Assembly (NCBI GenBank): GCA_025201865.1
Contig: MU602884.1
Coordinates: 7,394-27,113, forward strand
Length of the DNA: 19,720 nt
Direction of reading: 5' to 3'
From: Ramicandelaber brevisporus
Lineage: Eukaryota > Kickxellomycota > Ramicandelaberales > Ramicandelaberaceae
Made by a program: the position numbers and the translations under genes. Within the stretch, counting starts at the first letter, position 1, and each line of letters starts with the position of its first letter. The notes beneath the pieces are model-generated. The model worked only from the letters and a program-made list of their open reading frames with translations, did no database searches and was not told where the DNA came from. Positions 8,348 to 17,971 of this stretch are shown in pieces.

Positions 8348-8423
8348 TTGTTGCTGTTGCTGTTGGTGTTGTTGATGGTGTTAGTGTTGTTGCTGATGGT
8401 GTTGTTGTTGATGAGTTTGTTGT
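8348..8423 (-). repeat. CAA/CAG-rich repeat in the DDI1 leader
   Basis: On the minus strand this is an imperfect repeat of CAA and CAG triplets with CAC/ATC interruptions, lying just upstream of the DDI1 ATG and separated from it by an in-frame TAA, so it is not part of the protein. Confidence 0.75.
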
Positions 8424-8498
8424 TCGCAAAGTCTGCTGAGGAAAGGACACGAGCACACAGCATCGAACACCAACGAAAGGAAAAGCAACAACCACGCG

Positions 8499-8518
8499 CT
8501 TTATAAGCAATGTCCAAT
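8499..8518 (-). promoter_or_regulatory. TATA-like and CCAAT-like elements upstream of DDI1
   Basis: The minus strand reads TATAAAG at 8505-8499, about 170 bases upstream of the DDI1 start codon. A CCAAT pentamer occurs on the plus strand at 8514-8518. Spacing and orientation would suit a DDI1 core promoter, but short motifs like these occur by chance. Confidence 0.3.
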
Positions 8519-9002
8519 GCAATGGGGGAAGGTGCCAAGCCCTCTTGGTTGTCAGGCGAAGCATGACGCGTCCAAACAATCGCTCCACCTCCATCGAATA
8601 GTCTAGAATGGCCGCAGCATATGCATCATTACTAAACAAACAGGCAGTAACAGAAACAGTAGTAACTGCAACTAGTCTCTTAAAAGAACCATGTTTACAA
8701 AAAGAGTATGCAGCAAGTAACGTCATCGAGCAGGTTGTTAGCCGTCCTCACATGACTTGCTTGTCGGCTGTTATATTCATGCCAGCCATCCAGCCAGCAA
8801 CAGCATGACCACCAGCGGTTTGTGAACTGTCAGGTGCTTTCACGCTCATCTCGCTCCAAAATTATTTATCATCCGCCGCCGCGCACACACACATATATCC
8901 TCCTTGACAGCCAACAGCGACAGTCTCGGTGTGTTGTCCTCTCCATCCTCGCAGTCCTCGCTCCACCGATAACTTCCTGTAAAGAAAAAAAAATAAAGCG
9001 AA

Positions 9003-10136
9003 ATGAGCATAGACGCTGACTCCGGCCTGACAAACGGTGCAGCAGCAGCAGCAGCAGCAGCAGCAGCTTCAACGACGGCAGCGTCCTCTACTCCAGTCGA
9101 TGCTGGTGAGCTTCGCAAGCGCACTGGCACCGCCGAGCAGCAACAGCAACAGCAGCAACAGCAGCAAAAACTGCCACTGTTTCATTCCAACGACACTGAT
9201 GATATCAATGGCGACACTATCGAAGAAATCCCTGAAACTGCCGTTGACGAGAAGAAGACTCCAGTGCCGCATGAAGTTTCCTCGCTCAGCCGCGAACAGC
9301 AGCAATCGCCACAGCGTACTTCGCGTCGCTCTCCAAAGACACTCGGAGCAGCGTTGGCAGCTCTGTTCCATCGCCTCATGAATGACCCAATGCCAACTCT
9401 TAACCATTGGGTCCGATTCATATCCACATCTCGCGGTCTCGACAAGATTCTCATGCTGGTTCAATATGTCAGCAAGCTGGTAATCTGGGGCATTCAGCGC
9501 CGCGCAGTCTCAAACGGCACGGAGGCTGCCATCAAGGCCGCAAACCAGGTGGCTGAGCAGCTTCGTAACATTGCTGGTCCAGCCTCCAACTTCCGCATCC
9601 TGATGCGCTTTACTGGCCTGATTCCGCTGTTTGCATGGATCCGCGCCGTCGAGTCCAACACTCGTCCCGAGTCCCTCTTGCTCCACGGAATCCAGCGCTT
9701 GGAAAACCTGTGCAACCTCATCTACTACCCGCTCGAACACATGTACTGGCTTGGTGCAAACGGCGTCATCAGAATGTCGCCCAAGACCATCGAAAAGATT
9801 TCAGTCTGGTCGTGCCGCTTCTGGGCTGCTTATGTCGTCTTGCACTTCTTCTCGCTCGCTGAAGAGCTGCGGGTGCTGCGCTGGCGCAAGAAGGATATCA
9901 CCACCATTGAGGCATTCAAGAATCCGGATGCTGGCGAGATCCAAGCCAAGCTCGAAAAGATTGAGCAGGCTAAAGTGGACTGGACCATCGATGCCATGAT
10001 CAACACAGCATACTTCCCATTGACGCTGCACTGGTCAATGTATGACTCCACGATCTTGACGGACGCATCGGTGGGATTCTTTGGAACTATCGCGGGTATC
10101 GGTCAGTTTATGGCTGCATGGCGTGCTACTGCCTAA
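9003..10136 (+). CDS. Pex11-family peroxisomal membrane protein
   Basis: A 377-residue peroxin-11-type protein. Members insert amphipathic helices into the peroxisomal membrane, elongating it before division. Residues 1-130 are a low-complexity, probably disordered extension with an Ala run (13-22) and a Gln run (46-55) plus acidic and Ser/Arg-rich parts. The Pex11 domain spans about 133-377. It begins LNHWVRFISTSRGLDKILML with an amphipathic helix, has RILMRFTGLIPLFAWIRAV in the middle, and has the characteristic RLENLCNLIYYPLEHMYWLG (232-251). Near the C-terminus are a hydrophobic segment WAAYVVLHFFSLAEEL (274-289) and a glycine-rich segment around SVGFFGTIAGIGQF. The family signature between 232 and 251 resembles the fungal Pex11C-like branch more than classical yeast Pex11, but that subfamily choice is inference. 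The first ATG is used; there is no intron. The F-box gene follows on the same strand 237 bases downstream. Confidence 0.92.
   Translation: MSIDADSGLTNGAAAAAAAAAASTTAASSTPVDAGELRKRTGTAEQQQQQQQQQQKLPLFHSNDTDDINGDTIEEIPETAVDEKKTPVPHEVSSLSREQQQSPQRTSRRSPKTLGAALAALFHRLMNDPMPTLNHWVRFISTSRGLDKILMLVQYVSKLVIWGIQRRAVSNGTEAAIKAANQVAEQLRNIAGPASNFRILMRFTGLIPLFAWIRAVESNTRPESLLLHGIQRLENLCNLIYYPLEHMYWLGANGVIRMSPKTIEKISVWSCRFWAAYVVLHFFSLAEELRVLRWRKKDITTIEAFKNPDAGEIQAKLEKIEQAKVDWTIDAMINTAYFPLTLHWSMYDSTILTDASVGFFGTIAGIGQFMAAWRATA
9039..9067 (+). repeat. (GCA)n trinucleotide repeat encoding an Ala run in the PEX11-family gene
   Basis: About nine and a half near-perfect GCA units encode an Ala run in the disordered N-terminus. 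A mixed CAG/CAA run encoding Gln follows at about 9138-9167. Confidence 0.9.
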
Positions 10137-10373
10137 AACATCATTTTGCTCTCTTTATCTTACTCTTTCTTTCTTTCTCTCTTTCTCTCTTTTTATATTT
10201 ATTCAATGTCCTATGTCTATTCTCGCCTTATGTATAACAAGTGCAATGGATGTAGTGTCAAGCCTGCACGGTCTCGAATTTTATCCACACACGCGTTTGT
10301 TTGCTCCTGCAAAAAGCACACGCCACCCAACCAACAACGGTAATTACAAACAAATACGACTACGAGGACACCT

Positions 10374-12136
10374 ATGCAGATCACAACAACAGCAACAGTG
10401 ACAGAAACAGCCACTGCTGCTGCTGCTGCTGCTGCTGCTGCCGAGGTACTTGCTGATCAAGGCCCAACAGCTGCTGAGACTCCGTTTAATCTGCTGTCGC
10501 TTCCAGACGAGCTCCTGCTGATCGTTCTGGACTTTATGACATTGTCTGACGCCTATTCTGTGCTGCTCACTTGCTCATACCTCTTCCCGCTCGGTATCCG
10601 TCGTCTGTACCGTACCTCTCCACCAATCTCCAGCCCTACGTTGGTGCGCATGCTCACCGAACATGGCTCCGTCGTCCGCACTCTGACCCTGTATCGCGGC
10701 ATCACTGAGCTCCGTCTCCAGTCCATCCTGGAGCTCTGTCCTAACGTGCGTGAGCTCATTGTCAACGTGAGCCATCGCACTTCGCACACTGCTGGAAGCA
10801 TGGGCAAAGACGGGCTCCAGAATCAAGAGCTTGTCAAAATGCTGCAGAGCGGGCGGCTGCGTCGATTTGAGTACGCGTTTCAAGGGTACAATGTGAGCAG
10901 CATTGAGGAACTCAAGGATGTAATGGCAGCGACCAGTAAAACCGGTGTACGTCGTATTCAACTGGTATTTGATTCCAGCTTGAGCACGACTGATACACTG
11001 GATTTCTTTGTGCAGCTGACACCGATGGAGTCAATTGGGGATAGCGTGCATTCTTTCACAAAGAACAAGCCAAAGGAAGACACGCTGGCCATTCTCCGGG
11101 CCGTGTCTGAGCGCCACGCATTGACTCTGCACGATTTTAGTGTTCATCCAGTTGGATGCAGATCTATTGAAGAGGTGGGTGAGTTTATGCAAGCATCTAC
11201 TGGGGGCTGTGTGTTCCCACATGTCTGGAAGCTCTCTTTGGATTTCTCCACGTTCCAGTCCAAGGGTCCCATCCATGAGCGCTCCAAAGATATCATCAAG
11301 ACCCAAGCTGCTGTCGCAATGGCCACCTTTTCTCGCTCGAGCTTTCCTGCTTTGACTCATTTGGTTGTGCGTGGAAAGACCACTTACTCTGTTCAAGCCA
11401 TGGCAATGGTTGATTGTTTGATGAGCATGCACCGCGACAAGCTTAACGACTGCGAGTTTTATGATCTGCCTGGATTCTCTAATGTTCAGGAAACATTCAC
11501 TGGTCCATACCTTGGTTTGAAGAAACTAAAGATTGTGGCATCGAGCCGGCTGTCTCTGCACAGTTACTTGGCACTGGCGCCAAATTTGGTTGAGTTTACA
11601 GCTGAAGTGCCACTGTTGTCAAATGCGGTGCTTTCTATGGAGTCACCTGAGCAGGCAGCCAAAACACTGGAGAAGGCTGGGACGCGAACACAGCGCCTGC
11701 GTGCTCAACACCGTCAGGCTGTCAATGGAATATCTCAAAACACCGATGGTATACTGGGCAAATCCCTGGCTGTATTGACATTAATTGGAAACTGGACATT
11801 GACGTACCCTGTGTTCTGCAGAGTTATGGCCCTTCCGTCACTGGTGACACTTGACCTGGGCGGCACCATTACCGGCTATCTTCCACGCTCGAAGGATGCC
11901 ATCGGCTCTCCATTGGAACGAATGAAGAATGTGACAATTGCCCTAAGCTCGCTCACGGATCGTCATCAAGCTGAAAAGGTAGTGGCAATTCTCAAGCAAA
12001 TTGTGGATGCTGGTTCAAGGCTGGAGCATCTGTTCCTGCGTCATTCAGTCCTGCCAAAGCAAAGCATGGCTGAAATCCAGAGTTATTGTGCAGAACGCAA
12101 TGTGAACTTTAAATATCAGCGCAAATCAAAGCCGTT

Positions 12137-12140
<4 letters not shown>
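10374..12140 (+). CDS. F-box domain protein, probable SCF substrate adaptor
   Basis: A 588-residue protein. After a Thr/Ala-rich N-terminus with an Ala run (15-23) comes an F-box-like motif at about 38-80 (FNLLSLPDELLLIVLDFMTL, then a VLLTCSYLFPLGIRRLYR helix). F-box proteins bind Skp1 and deliver substrates to SCF ubiquitin ligases. The remainder is an irregular alternation of hydrophobic strands and helices (RTLTLYRGITELRL, CPNVRELIV, PALTHLVVRG, PNLVEFTAEVPLL, VTLDLGGTITGYLP, SRLEHLFLRHSVLP). This looks like degenerate leucine-rich repeats, typical of the many fungal F-box/LRR-like proteins. The substrate cannot be inferred. The start is the only nearby ATG in frame and lies close to the F-box. 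The gene is convergent with the RNF10-like gene, with a long AG repeat between their stop codons. The frame is intact and intronless. Confidence 0.8.
10413..10440 (+). repeat. (CTG)n trinucleotide repeat encoding an Ala run in the F-box gene
   Basis: A pure CTG repeat of nine units is read in the GCT frame and encodes Ala upstream of the F-box. Confidence 0.9.

Positions 12141-12141
<1 letters not shown>

Positions 12142-12185
<44 letters not shown>
12142..12185. repeat. (AG)22 dinucleotide microsatellite
   Basis: A perfect run of 22 AG units begins immediately after the F-box stop codon and lies in the 132-base gap before the end of the convergent RNF10-like gene. It would sit in the 3' UTR of the F-box transcript as purine repeats. 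Tracts of this kind are length-polymorphic. Confidence 0.97.
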
Positions 12186-12187
<2 letters not shown>

Positions 12188-12272
12188 AAAAGCTCATTCC
12201 TTAAGTTACACATTATAAGCATTCTTGTCGTTTTCGTTTTCGTTTTTAAAAAGCACTATTTTACTTTTACTG

Positions 12273-13335
12273 CTAAGATCCCCATGCACTGGATCTGCCA
12301 TTTGATTTGGTCCCAGATTGACCCCATGCATTGGTTAATGGGGTAAACTTTTGCTTGCCTGACTTTGCCTTTGATCCACCCAGTGTCGGGAATGAGCCAA
12401 CGTTACTCAAATCAACCGATGAACTGGCCGAATTTCGACTGCTTGTTGATGCTGCTGCTGCAAAGTTGGAATGCCGGGTTGTTGCCGACGGCGCAGATGC
12501 AGATGGCGATGCGACTGGAGGCACGTTGCTGGCCGTCACTTTGGGCTGCTTCTTGACGCTGCCCAAGTCTGGGAAATCATCTGTGGATTGTGGAGCCGAC
12601 TTTGCTGTTGAGGATCGAATGTCATTCGGCCGAGTCGCGGAAGATGCGCCAAGTAAATAGCTTGTAAATGTGGCGCTAGCGGCACCGGTTGCAAGAGGAG
12701 TGACATCCGTGTTGGCGTCAGCAAAGTAGAGAGCGCCACGAGGTGCATCTTCGACTAACATGTAATCACTAGGCTGGCCAAAGAGCTCAATTAACCGCTT
12801 CTCGCGCTCGGCTAGTGCTGCGGATTCGTCACTACTTGTATGGGTTGTTGTTGTTGACATTTCCACAGATGGCTTCTTTGATGCATTTGGTCGTTTCGAC
12901 TTGAATTGACTTGCAATGCGCTGTTCTCGCTTGGTGACTTGTGCTGCAAATTTGGAGATTGTTTCTTCAGATACCATTTGCCGGATGTCGCATTCAACAA
13001 CCGAGATTTCACAGCCAAGGGGCAAGTATGCAAGCATTTTGTACCGTTTCAAGAACTTTTCGTCAACAACTGCGTGTTCAACTGAAGTGACAGAGACGGG
13101 GATCGATGGTGGCAAATGCTCATTCCGTACTGTGGAGTACTCATGCCGAAGAATGCGCAAATCAAGAGGATCGAGATAGACATACTGCCCATCTTCTGAT
13201 TGGTAGAAGTCATGCTGATCAGATGCGTCGCTAGTGTTGTCATTTGAGCCATGTCGACGATGTCTATTTTGATGGTGATGATGTCGATGATGTTTATGCT
13301 TTGTGGCTGACTCGGCAGACTGTTGGTTAAGTGAT

Positions 13336-13373
<38 letters not shown>

Positions 13374-14921
13374 CTGGAGACCAATTCTGTTTGATACATA
13401 CCGCTGCACTCGCTCAATAGCTTCGACTGTCGCAATCTCCATCAAAACTTCATCATCAGCTCGACACTGTTCCAAGAACTTGTTTAACTCACTCAAATCT
13501 CGATTCGTTTCTTGCTGAATGTAATCCACTGATGCCAGAATGATGCGGGCAAATTCCAATGCACCTTGAGTCGAATCCCACGGCAGTGAGCTGAGTCCAT
13601 GACGACTGTGTATAGACTGAACGGGTAACACATTGTGAGAACCGTGCTGTTCATGAACAAGATGCATTGTGACAATTGGTGCAAATGCTTCATGGTCGAC
13701 AGTCTTTTCTGCGTGATATCGCTCCGCTGATCTCCTCACTGATTGAGGCGAATACTCATAAGTGCACAATCTGGCTGACCGCAAATCCTTTCCAAGCACA
13801 CCTTCTCCACACAATGGACACTCCTTGTATGGCAGCCCACCAAGAGATGAATAAATAGTGCTGCCAGCGGAATGATGCGGTGTACCACTGTTTGCTGGCT
13901 CATCAAGCGTCAAGTATCGGATAAAGCACGGGAAGCAGAACACGTGCCCGCAGCGAGTGATGCGAGCACAAATTGGCACTTCCAGACAAATTGGACATGT
14001 AACAGCCTGATTCTCAGCAACAACCCGGTTGCCATGCTCATCAAAATACACTGCCGATGATGACGAGCCACCGGAGGCATTTGGCTGAAATGCTGGCACA
14101 AGGACTTGCTCGACATCTTCCCATCGCACCATATTGTCTGGATTCGATAAAAGAGCAGTGTAATCACCAGCTGATTTGACCAAGAATCTAAAGTTTGCAT
14201 TCAAGTATCGCTGTCTATCAGAGACTCCGCTCACACCGCTACTGTGTGACGAACTGGCTGGAGCTGAGCGTTGACTGCGGCTGATGGGAGCTGGTGCTGG
14301 CACATTTGGAACCTGCGGACGCTCAGCCAGTCTGAATCCAAGTAAATGGGCAACATTAGAAGGAGCTTGCTTGCGAGAAGCTCGGTTGCGACGGTTTGAA
14401 GGAGTTGACGGTCCACTTCCAGAGTTGGACGTTGACTCAATAAGGACTGGTGTCGATGCAATAGCCATAACCTCATCCATAAATGTCGATGATGTGGCAA
14501 CCACATACTCTTCATTGTCAGCATCATTGGTCAAAAGCTCTGCTGCAGTACCACTAACATCACCATTATCAGCATCAGCACCGACATCAGCATCATCTCT
14601 ATCAGCATCTCCATTTCCATCCAAGCTTGTAACTATCGATATTCTGTCACCATGGCTATTACCTGCAATATCTTTGTCATCGTCCAAGTCAGCCAATGTA
14701 AAGCCATGCTGTAGAGGCGATGCTGTGGCGCTGTTTCCGTTTCGACCACGACTGCGACTACGACTCGACTGACGGCGCTGGTTTCGTGGAGGAATTACAC
14801 GCACTGCATCTGGCCATTCATTCGCATCGGCTCGACGGTCGTCATTCTCAGCACCTGACGGTATCAGCAGTTGCTGTTGCTGTTGCTGTTGCTGTTGATC
14901 CACGTGCTCATTCTGTTCCAT
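12273..14921 (-). CDS. RNF10/Mag2-like RING-type E3 ubiquitin ligase
   Basis: An 882-residue protein with a C3HC4 RING at 309-371. All eight ligands are present: CPIC (309-312), C324, H326, C329, C332, then CPLC (368-371). The segment before it, NANFRFLVKSAGDYTALLSN followed by PDNMVRWEDVEQVLVP (242-276), is characteristic of the RNF10/Mag2 family, as is CARITRCGHVFCFPCFIRYL. Human RNF10 and yeast Mag2 ubiquitinate 40S ribosomal proteins such as uS3 when ribosomes are stalled or defective, so a role in translation quality control is inferred. The RING loop between the second and last Cys pairs is expanded by about 20 residues. Much of the rest is disordered: Gln runs near 9-17 and around 519-533, a His-rich patch (about 546-560), an acidic Asp/Ala stretch (105-125) and a Ser-rich tail ending in a short Trp/Gly motif. 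The start is the first ATG. The gene is divergent from the oxidoreductase-like gene. Confidence 0.9.
13336..13376 (-). repeat. CAG/CAA repeat encoding a Gln run in the RNF10-like gene
   Basis: Mixed CAG and CAA codons on the minus strand encode about 14 Gln residues. A second, shorter tract of the same kind lies near the start of the gene (about 14871-14897). Confidence 0.9.
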
Positions 14922-15272
14922 CTCGGTGCAATTTCAACCAAGTCTCATCAAACCTTGTAGTGAGCTAGAAAGAGCAAAACAAGAAAAAGCAGAGTGTCGC
15001 TAATCCGATATGAAATAGAACCTGAACCGACGGAAACAAAGAGCTGTCTGCTTGTTTGCTTGCTCGCTTGCTTGCTTGACGGAAGGCGGCTTGAGATGGA
15101 TCTCAAATGACAAAGTGGATTAAAAAGAAAAAAGGCACGGCCGTGTGGCCAAAAGTGGAATGAAGAAACCCAACCTCCTCCTTCCTTTTCCTCCGGCTTT
15201 GGCCCTCAAGGTTTTACTAAACACTCACACACTCGCACACACTCCATCTCTTCACGCGTGCATAACACCGAG
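14922..15272. promoter_or_regulatory. Divergent intergenic region, RNF10-like gene / oxidoreductase-like gene
   Basis: This 351-base interval should carry promoters for both flanking genes. It contains a GCTT tetranucleotide-rich run (about 15050-15078), a C/T-rich tract (15172-15205) and a CACACTC-rich stretch (15225-15245) close to the start of the plus-strand gene. I see no further gene or clear TATA box. Confidence 0.45.
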
Positions 15273-15806
15273 ATGAGACGAGCTGCACTTGTCTTTCGCC
15301 GCAACTTTACCGCGCTATCCACTGCTGCTGCTACTACTGCTGCTACTGCTTGCAGACGGCCTGTGGCAACTATCAGCTTTACGCGACAGTTTCAGACTTC
15401 TCGGCTGTCAAATACGGTACCCATCGGTCATGACACTGACGACGACGCGGAAGACGACGATAGCCAACAAGGCAGAAGCACATCGCCCGCGACACCATCG
15501 TCACCATCACCAGCCGTGTTATCCAGGCTAGATCAGCAGCTGAGAGACTTGCCCAAAGTTCCAGAACCTCCACCACAGGACTTGTGCTGTATGAGTGGAT
15601 GTGCAAGATGTGTTTGGGACTTGTACAATGACGAGATTACAGAGTATGAAGAGAAGGTTAATAGACTAAAGGAGTCTTATATGAGAGAAGGCGCGCCTGT
15701 GCCAGATGTGCTGATCAAGCCGATTCCTGTTGCAGACATGGATCCCACAATGAGAGCGTTCAGAGACATGGAGAAGTCAATGGCTTCAAATAACAAGTCA
15801 TCTTAA
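15273..15806 (+). CDS. Oxidoreductase-like domain protein, probably mitochondrial (OXLD1-like)
   Basis: A 177-residue protein when counted from the ATG at 15273; the frame is open slightly further but only to a GTG. The N-terminus, MRRAALVFRRNFTALSTAAA and on to about residue 46, is rich in Arg, Ser, Thr and Ala with no acidic residues, a good mitochondrial presequence. An acidic, Ser/Pro-rich linker (about 54-85) follows. Residues 98-135 form the oxidoreductase-like domain: PEPPPQDLCCMSGCARCVWD with Cys at 105, 106, 110 and 113, then LYNDEITEYEEK. This small Cys motif is found across eukaryotes (human OXLD1) and its biochemical role is not established; metal or redox chemistry is only suggested by the Cys pattern. 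The C-terminal part is charged and helical. The gene precedes the sirtuin gene on the same strand. Function otherwise unknown. Confidence 0.85.
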   Translation: MRRAALVFRRNFTALSTAAATTAATACRRPVATISFTRQFQTSRLSNTVPIGHDTDDDAEDDDSQQGRSTSPATPSSPSPAVLSRLDQQLRDLPKVPEPPPQDLCCMSGCARCVWDLYNDEITEYEEKVNRLKESYMREGAPVPDVLIKPIPVADMDPTMRAFRDMEKSMASNNKSS

Positions 15807-16126
15807 GCAATGCAATGTACATAACATAACATAAACTTACTACCATCAATGACATACTATAGACTACTCTTTTGTTTTTTAAAAAAAATATCATATCATA
15901 TCATATTGTTTCATCATCTTCTTCTTCTTTTAAACGGAGAAAAGATGTGCGCTTTGTTTACATTCTATGCACACGTCGCACACTGTGTTTATCCACGCTT
16001 CCGCCCAGTCTGGGGGAATCTCCTCGTCTGTCTGCAGTCAACTTTACTTTAACATTTTATTTACTTTTTCTACTTTTCTACTTCTGCACTGTCCTAAAAA
16101 AGAAAGTACGAGTGAGTGAGGGACAG
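15807..16126 (+). promoter_or_regulatory. Intergenic region with sirtuin leader and a possible upstream ORF
   Basis: This 320-base stretch holds the 3' end of the oxidoreductase-like gene and the sirtuin promoter. There is an ATCAT tandem repeat (about 15890-15906), a CTT-rich tract (15910-15930) and T-rich DNA at 16045-16082. An ATG at 15849 opens a 67-codon frame ending at 16052, before the sirtuin start; if transcribed in the sirtuin leader it would act as an upstream ORF. The sirtuin frame itself is open back to a TTG at 15872 but has no ATG before 16127. Confidence 0.4.
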
Positions 16127-17940
16127 ATGAGGACACTACGAGCGCCTGCACAGCCGCTGGGCATCCGTCCATTGCCTGGAACCGCTGATCACCAAGCTGC
16201 TCTGGAAGCAATAGCTGCACAGCAAGAGGCTGAAGATGCAAGATCGAAGACGAGAAGCACTCGCAGTCGCACGAAGGCGAGTATTCAGCAACAGCAGGAA
16301 CTGCAACAACAGCAAGAACAACAACAACGGCAGCAGCAGCAACACCAGAGCGCCAGCATTGCAAAGAGCCTCAGTAGAACCAATGTACATGGTCAGATGG
16401 CTGTGTTTCAATTGCCACCATCGATCAAAGTTGAAGACGAAGAACAGAACGAAGCTAGTAATAACGAGATTGCGGATTCACCGGCATCAACAGCCATCGA
16501 CTCATCATCAATTGAATGTGTCACAGCACCAGTTCTTCCTACTCAACAACAACAACAGCAGCAGCAGCAGAAACAACAATCACAAAAGAAGTCAAGCAGT
16601 GACAAGGACAACAGCAACACCGCTGTAGACGAAGATGTAGCAGAATGGATGTCATTACGCAGATTAATCTCAACATCCAGGCGAATTCTGATTGTAACTG
16701 GCGCGGGTATATCGGTATCATCGGGCATTCCTGACTTCCGTTCAGAGGATGGATTGTTCGAAACACTGCGTAGACAATATCCACGATTCTTGAGTTCCGG
16801 AAGCGATTTGTTTGATGCACGGCTATTTAGTAATCCAGTTACAACGCAGCTATTTTACAGATTTATGGGACAGTTTAGACGGCAAGTGGTGAATGCAGAA
16901 GTTACTCCAACTCACAAATTCATGAAAGAACTGGAGTTAAAGAATAAACTGCTCAGAGTCTATTCTCAGAATATTGATGGATTGGAGAGAAAAGTCGGAC
17001 TGGACATTGATATACATATTAATGCAGACACCAGCAACGATCAAAAATACATTAGTAGGTCAAAGAGTGCAACACCAACTACAATGAATTCACGAGTTAA
17101 TGTAAATACATCGGCTGCAAAATCACGGCCAAAAGCAGTGCTATTACATGGAGAGCTGAATAACGTGATATGTACATTGTGTAGAGAGGAGACGGAGTTT
17201 ACTGCAGAGCTTGCTGATAGATTCTCCAGAGCTTCTCCATCTAATTTGGAATCTCGTAGTTCAACCAGTAACTCGAGCAGAGACACATCTTCAAGTAACT
17301 ACGATGACAATGTAGAAGAAGATAGTAACGGCAATGAAGAAGAGGAGGAAGAAGAAGATGAAGATGATAACGATGACGATGATAATGAGGAAGAAGAAGA
17401 AGAAGAAGAAGAAGAAGATTCTGTACCAGTGCAATGTTCCAACTGTGCCAATATCCAGCGGGCTAGGTTTGCAATTGGAAAGCGAACACTAGGAACTGGT
17501 TTCCTACGGCCCAATATAGTATTGTACAATGAAGAGCATCCGGATTGCGATCGAATCGGTATTCTATCTGAGTTTGATTTGCGACGAAAGCCTGACCTGC
17601 TGTTAGTTATGGGAACATCACTGCGTATTCCAGGAGTAATTCGGCTGGTTAAAGAAGCAGCACGCACTGTGCAGAGCAATGGGAATGGACGTGGCAAAGT
17701 TATTTATGTAAACAAAACAGCGCCAACAACTAGCAGATGGAGGGATTTGTTCGACTACCATTTAGAAGGCGATGCTGATATAATCGTAACTATGCTATGG
17801 GCCAAATATGTTGAAATCATCAAAAATAACAGCAATGATAACAAAACAGATGTGGATGTAGAAGCCTATTTTGATAAATGTATGCAAAAGTATGAGGCTG
17901 AACAAAAGAAGATAGAGGCGGACAGAATAGCTAAAGAACT

Positions 17941-17971
<31 letters not shown>

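Larger units (their letters stand above)
8329..9002. promoter_or_regulatory. Divergent intergenic region, DDI1 / PEX11-family gene
   Basis: Promoter DNA for two divergent genes. The DDI1 side (about 8348-8423) is a TTG/CTG-rich repeat, so the DDI1 transcript would begin with a CAA/CAG-rich leader. The PEX11 side ends in an A-rich run just before the start codon. An ATG-initiated frame of 66 codons at 8608-8808 (plus) has an acceptable start context (AGAATGG) but no recognisable domain; it could be an upstream ORF or chance. No tRNA or other RNA gene is visible. Confidence 0.45.

Noticed and set aside
8127-8726. 199-codon minus-strand frame overlapping the DDI1 start
   Set aside because: It reads the UBL coding region and the repeat leader in another frame and gives Ser/Thr-rich low-complexity protein.
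8608-8808. 66-codon plus-strand frame in the DDI1/PEX11 intergenic region as an independent gene
   Set aside because: The start context is acceptable, but there is no domain, signal or membrane segment, and a frame of this length is expected by chance.
14284-14772. 162-codon plus-strand frame, Ala/Ser/Leu-rich
   Set aside because: It is antisense to the acidic, Ser-rich N-terminal part of the RNF10-like gene.
6946-14921. A ubiquitin-system gene cluster (DDI1, F-box, RNF10-like)
   Set aside because: The genes lie on different strands, are interrupted by PEX11, and such functions are common in any fungal genome segment.
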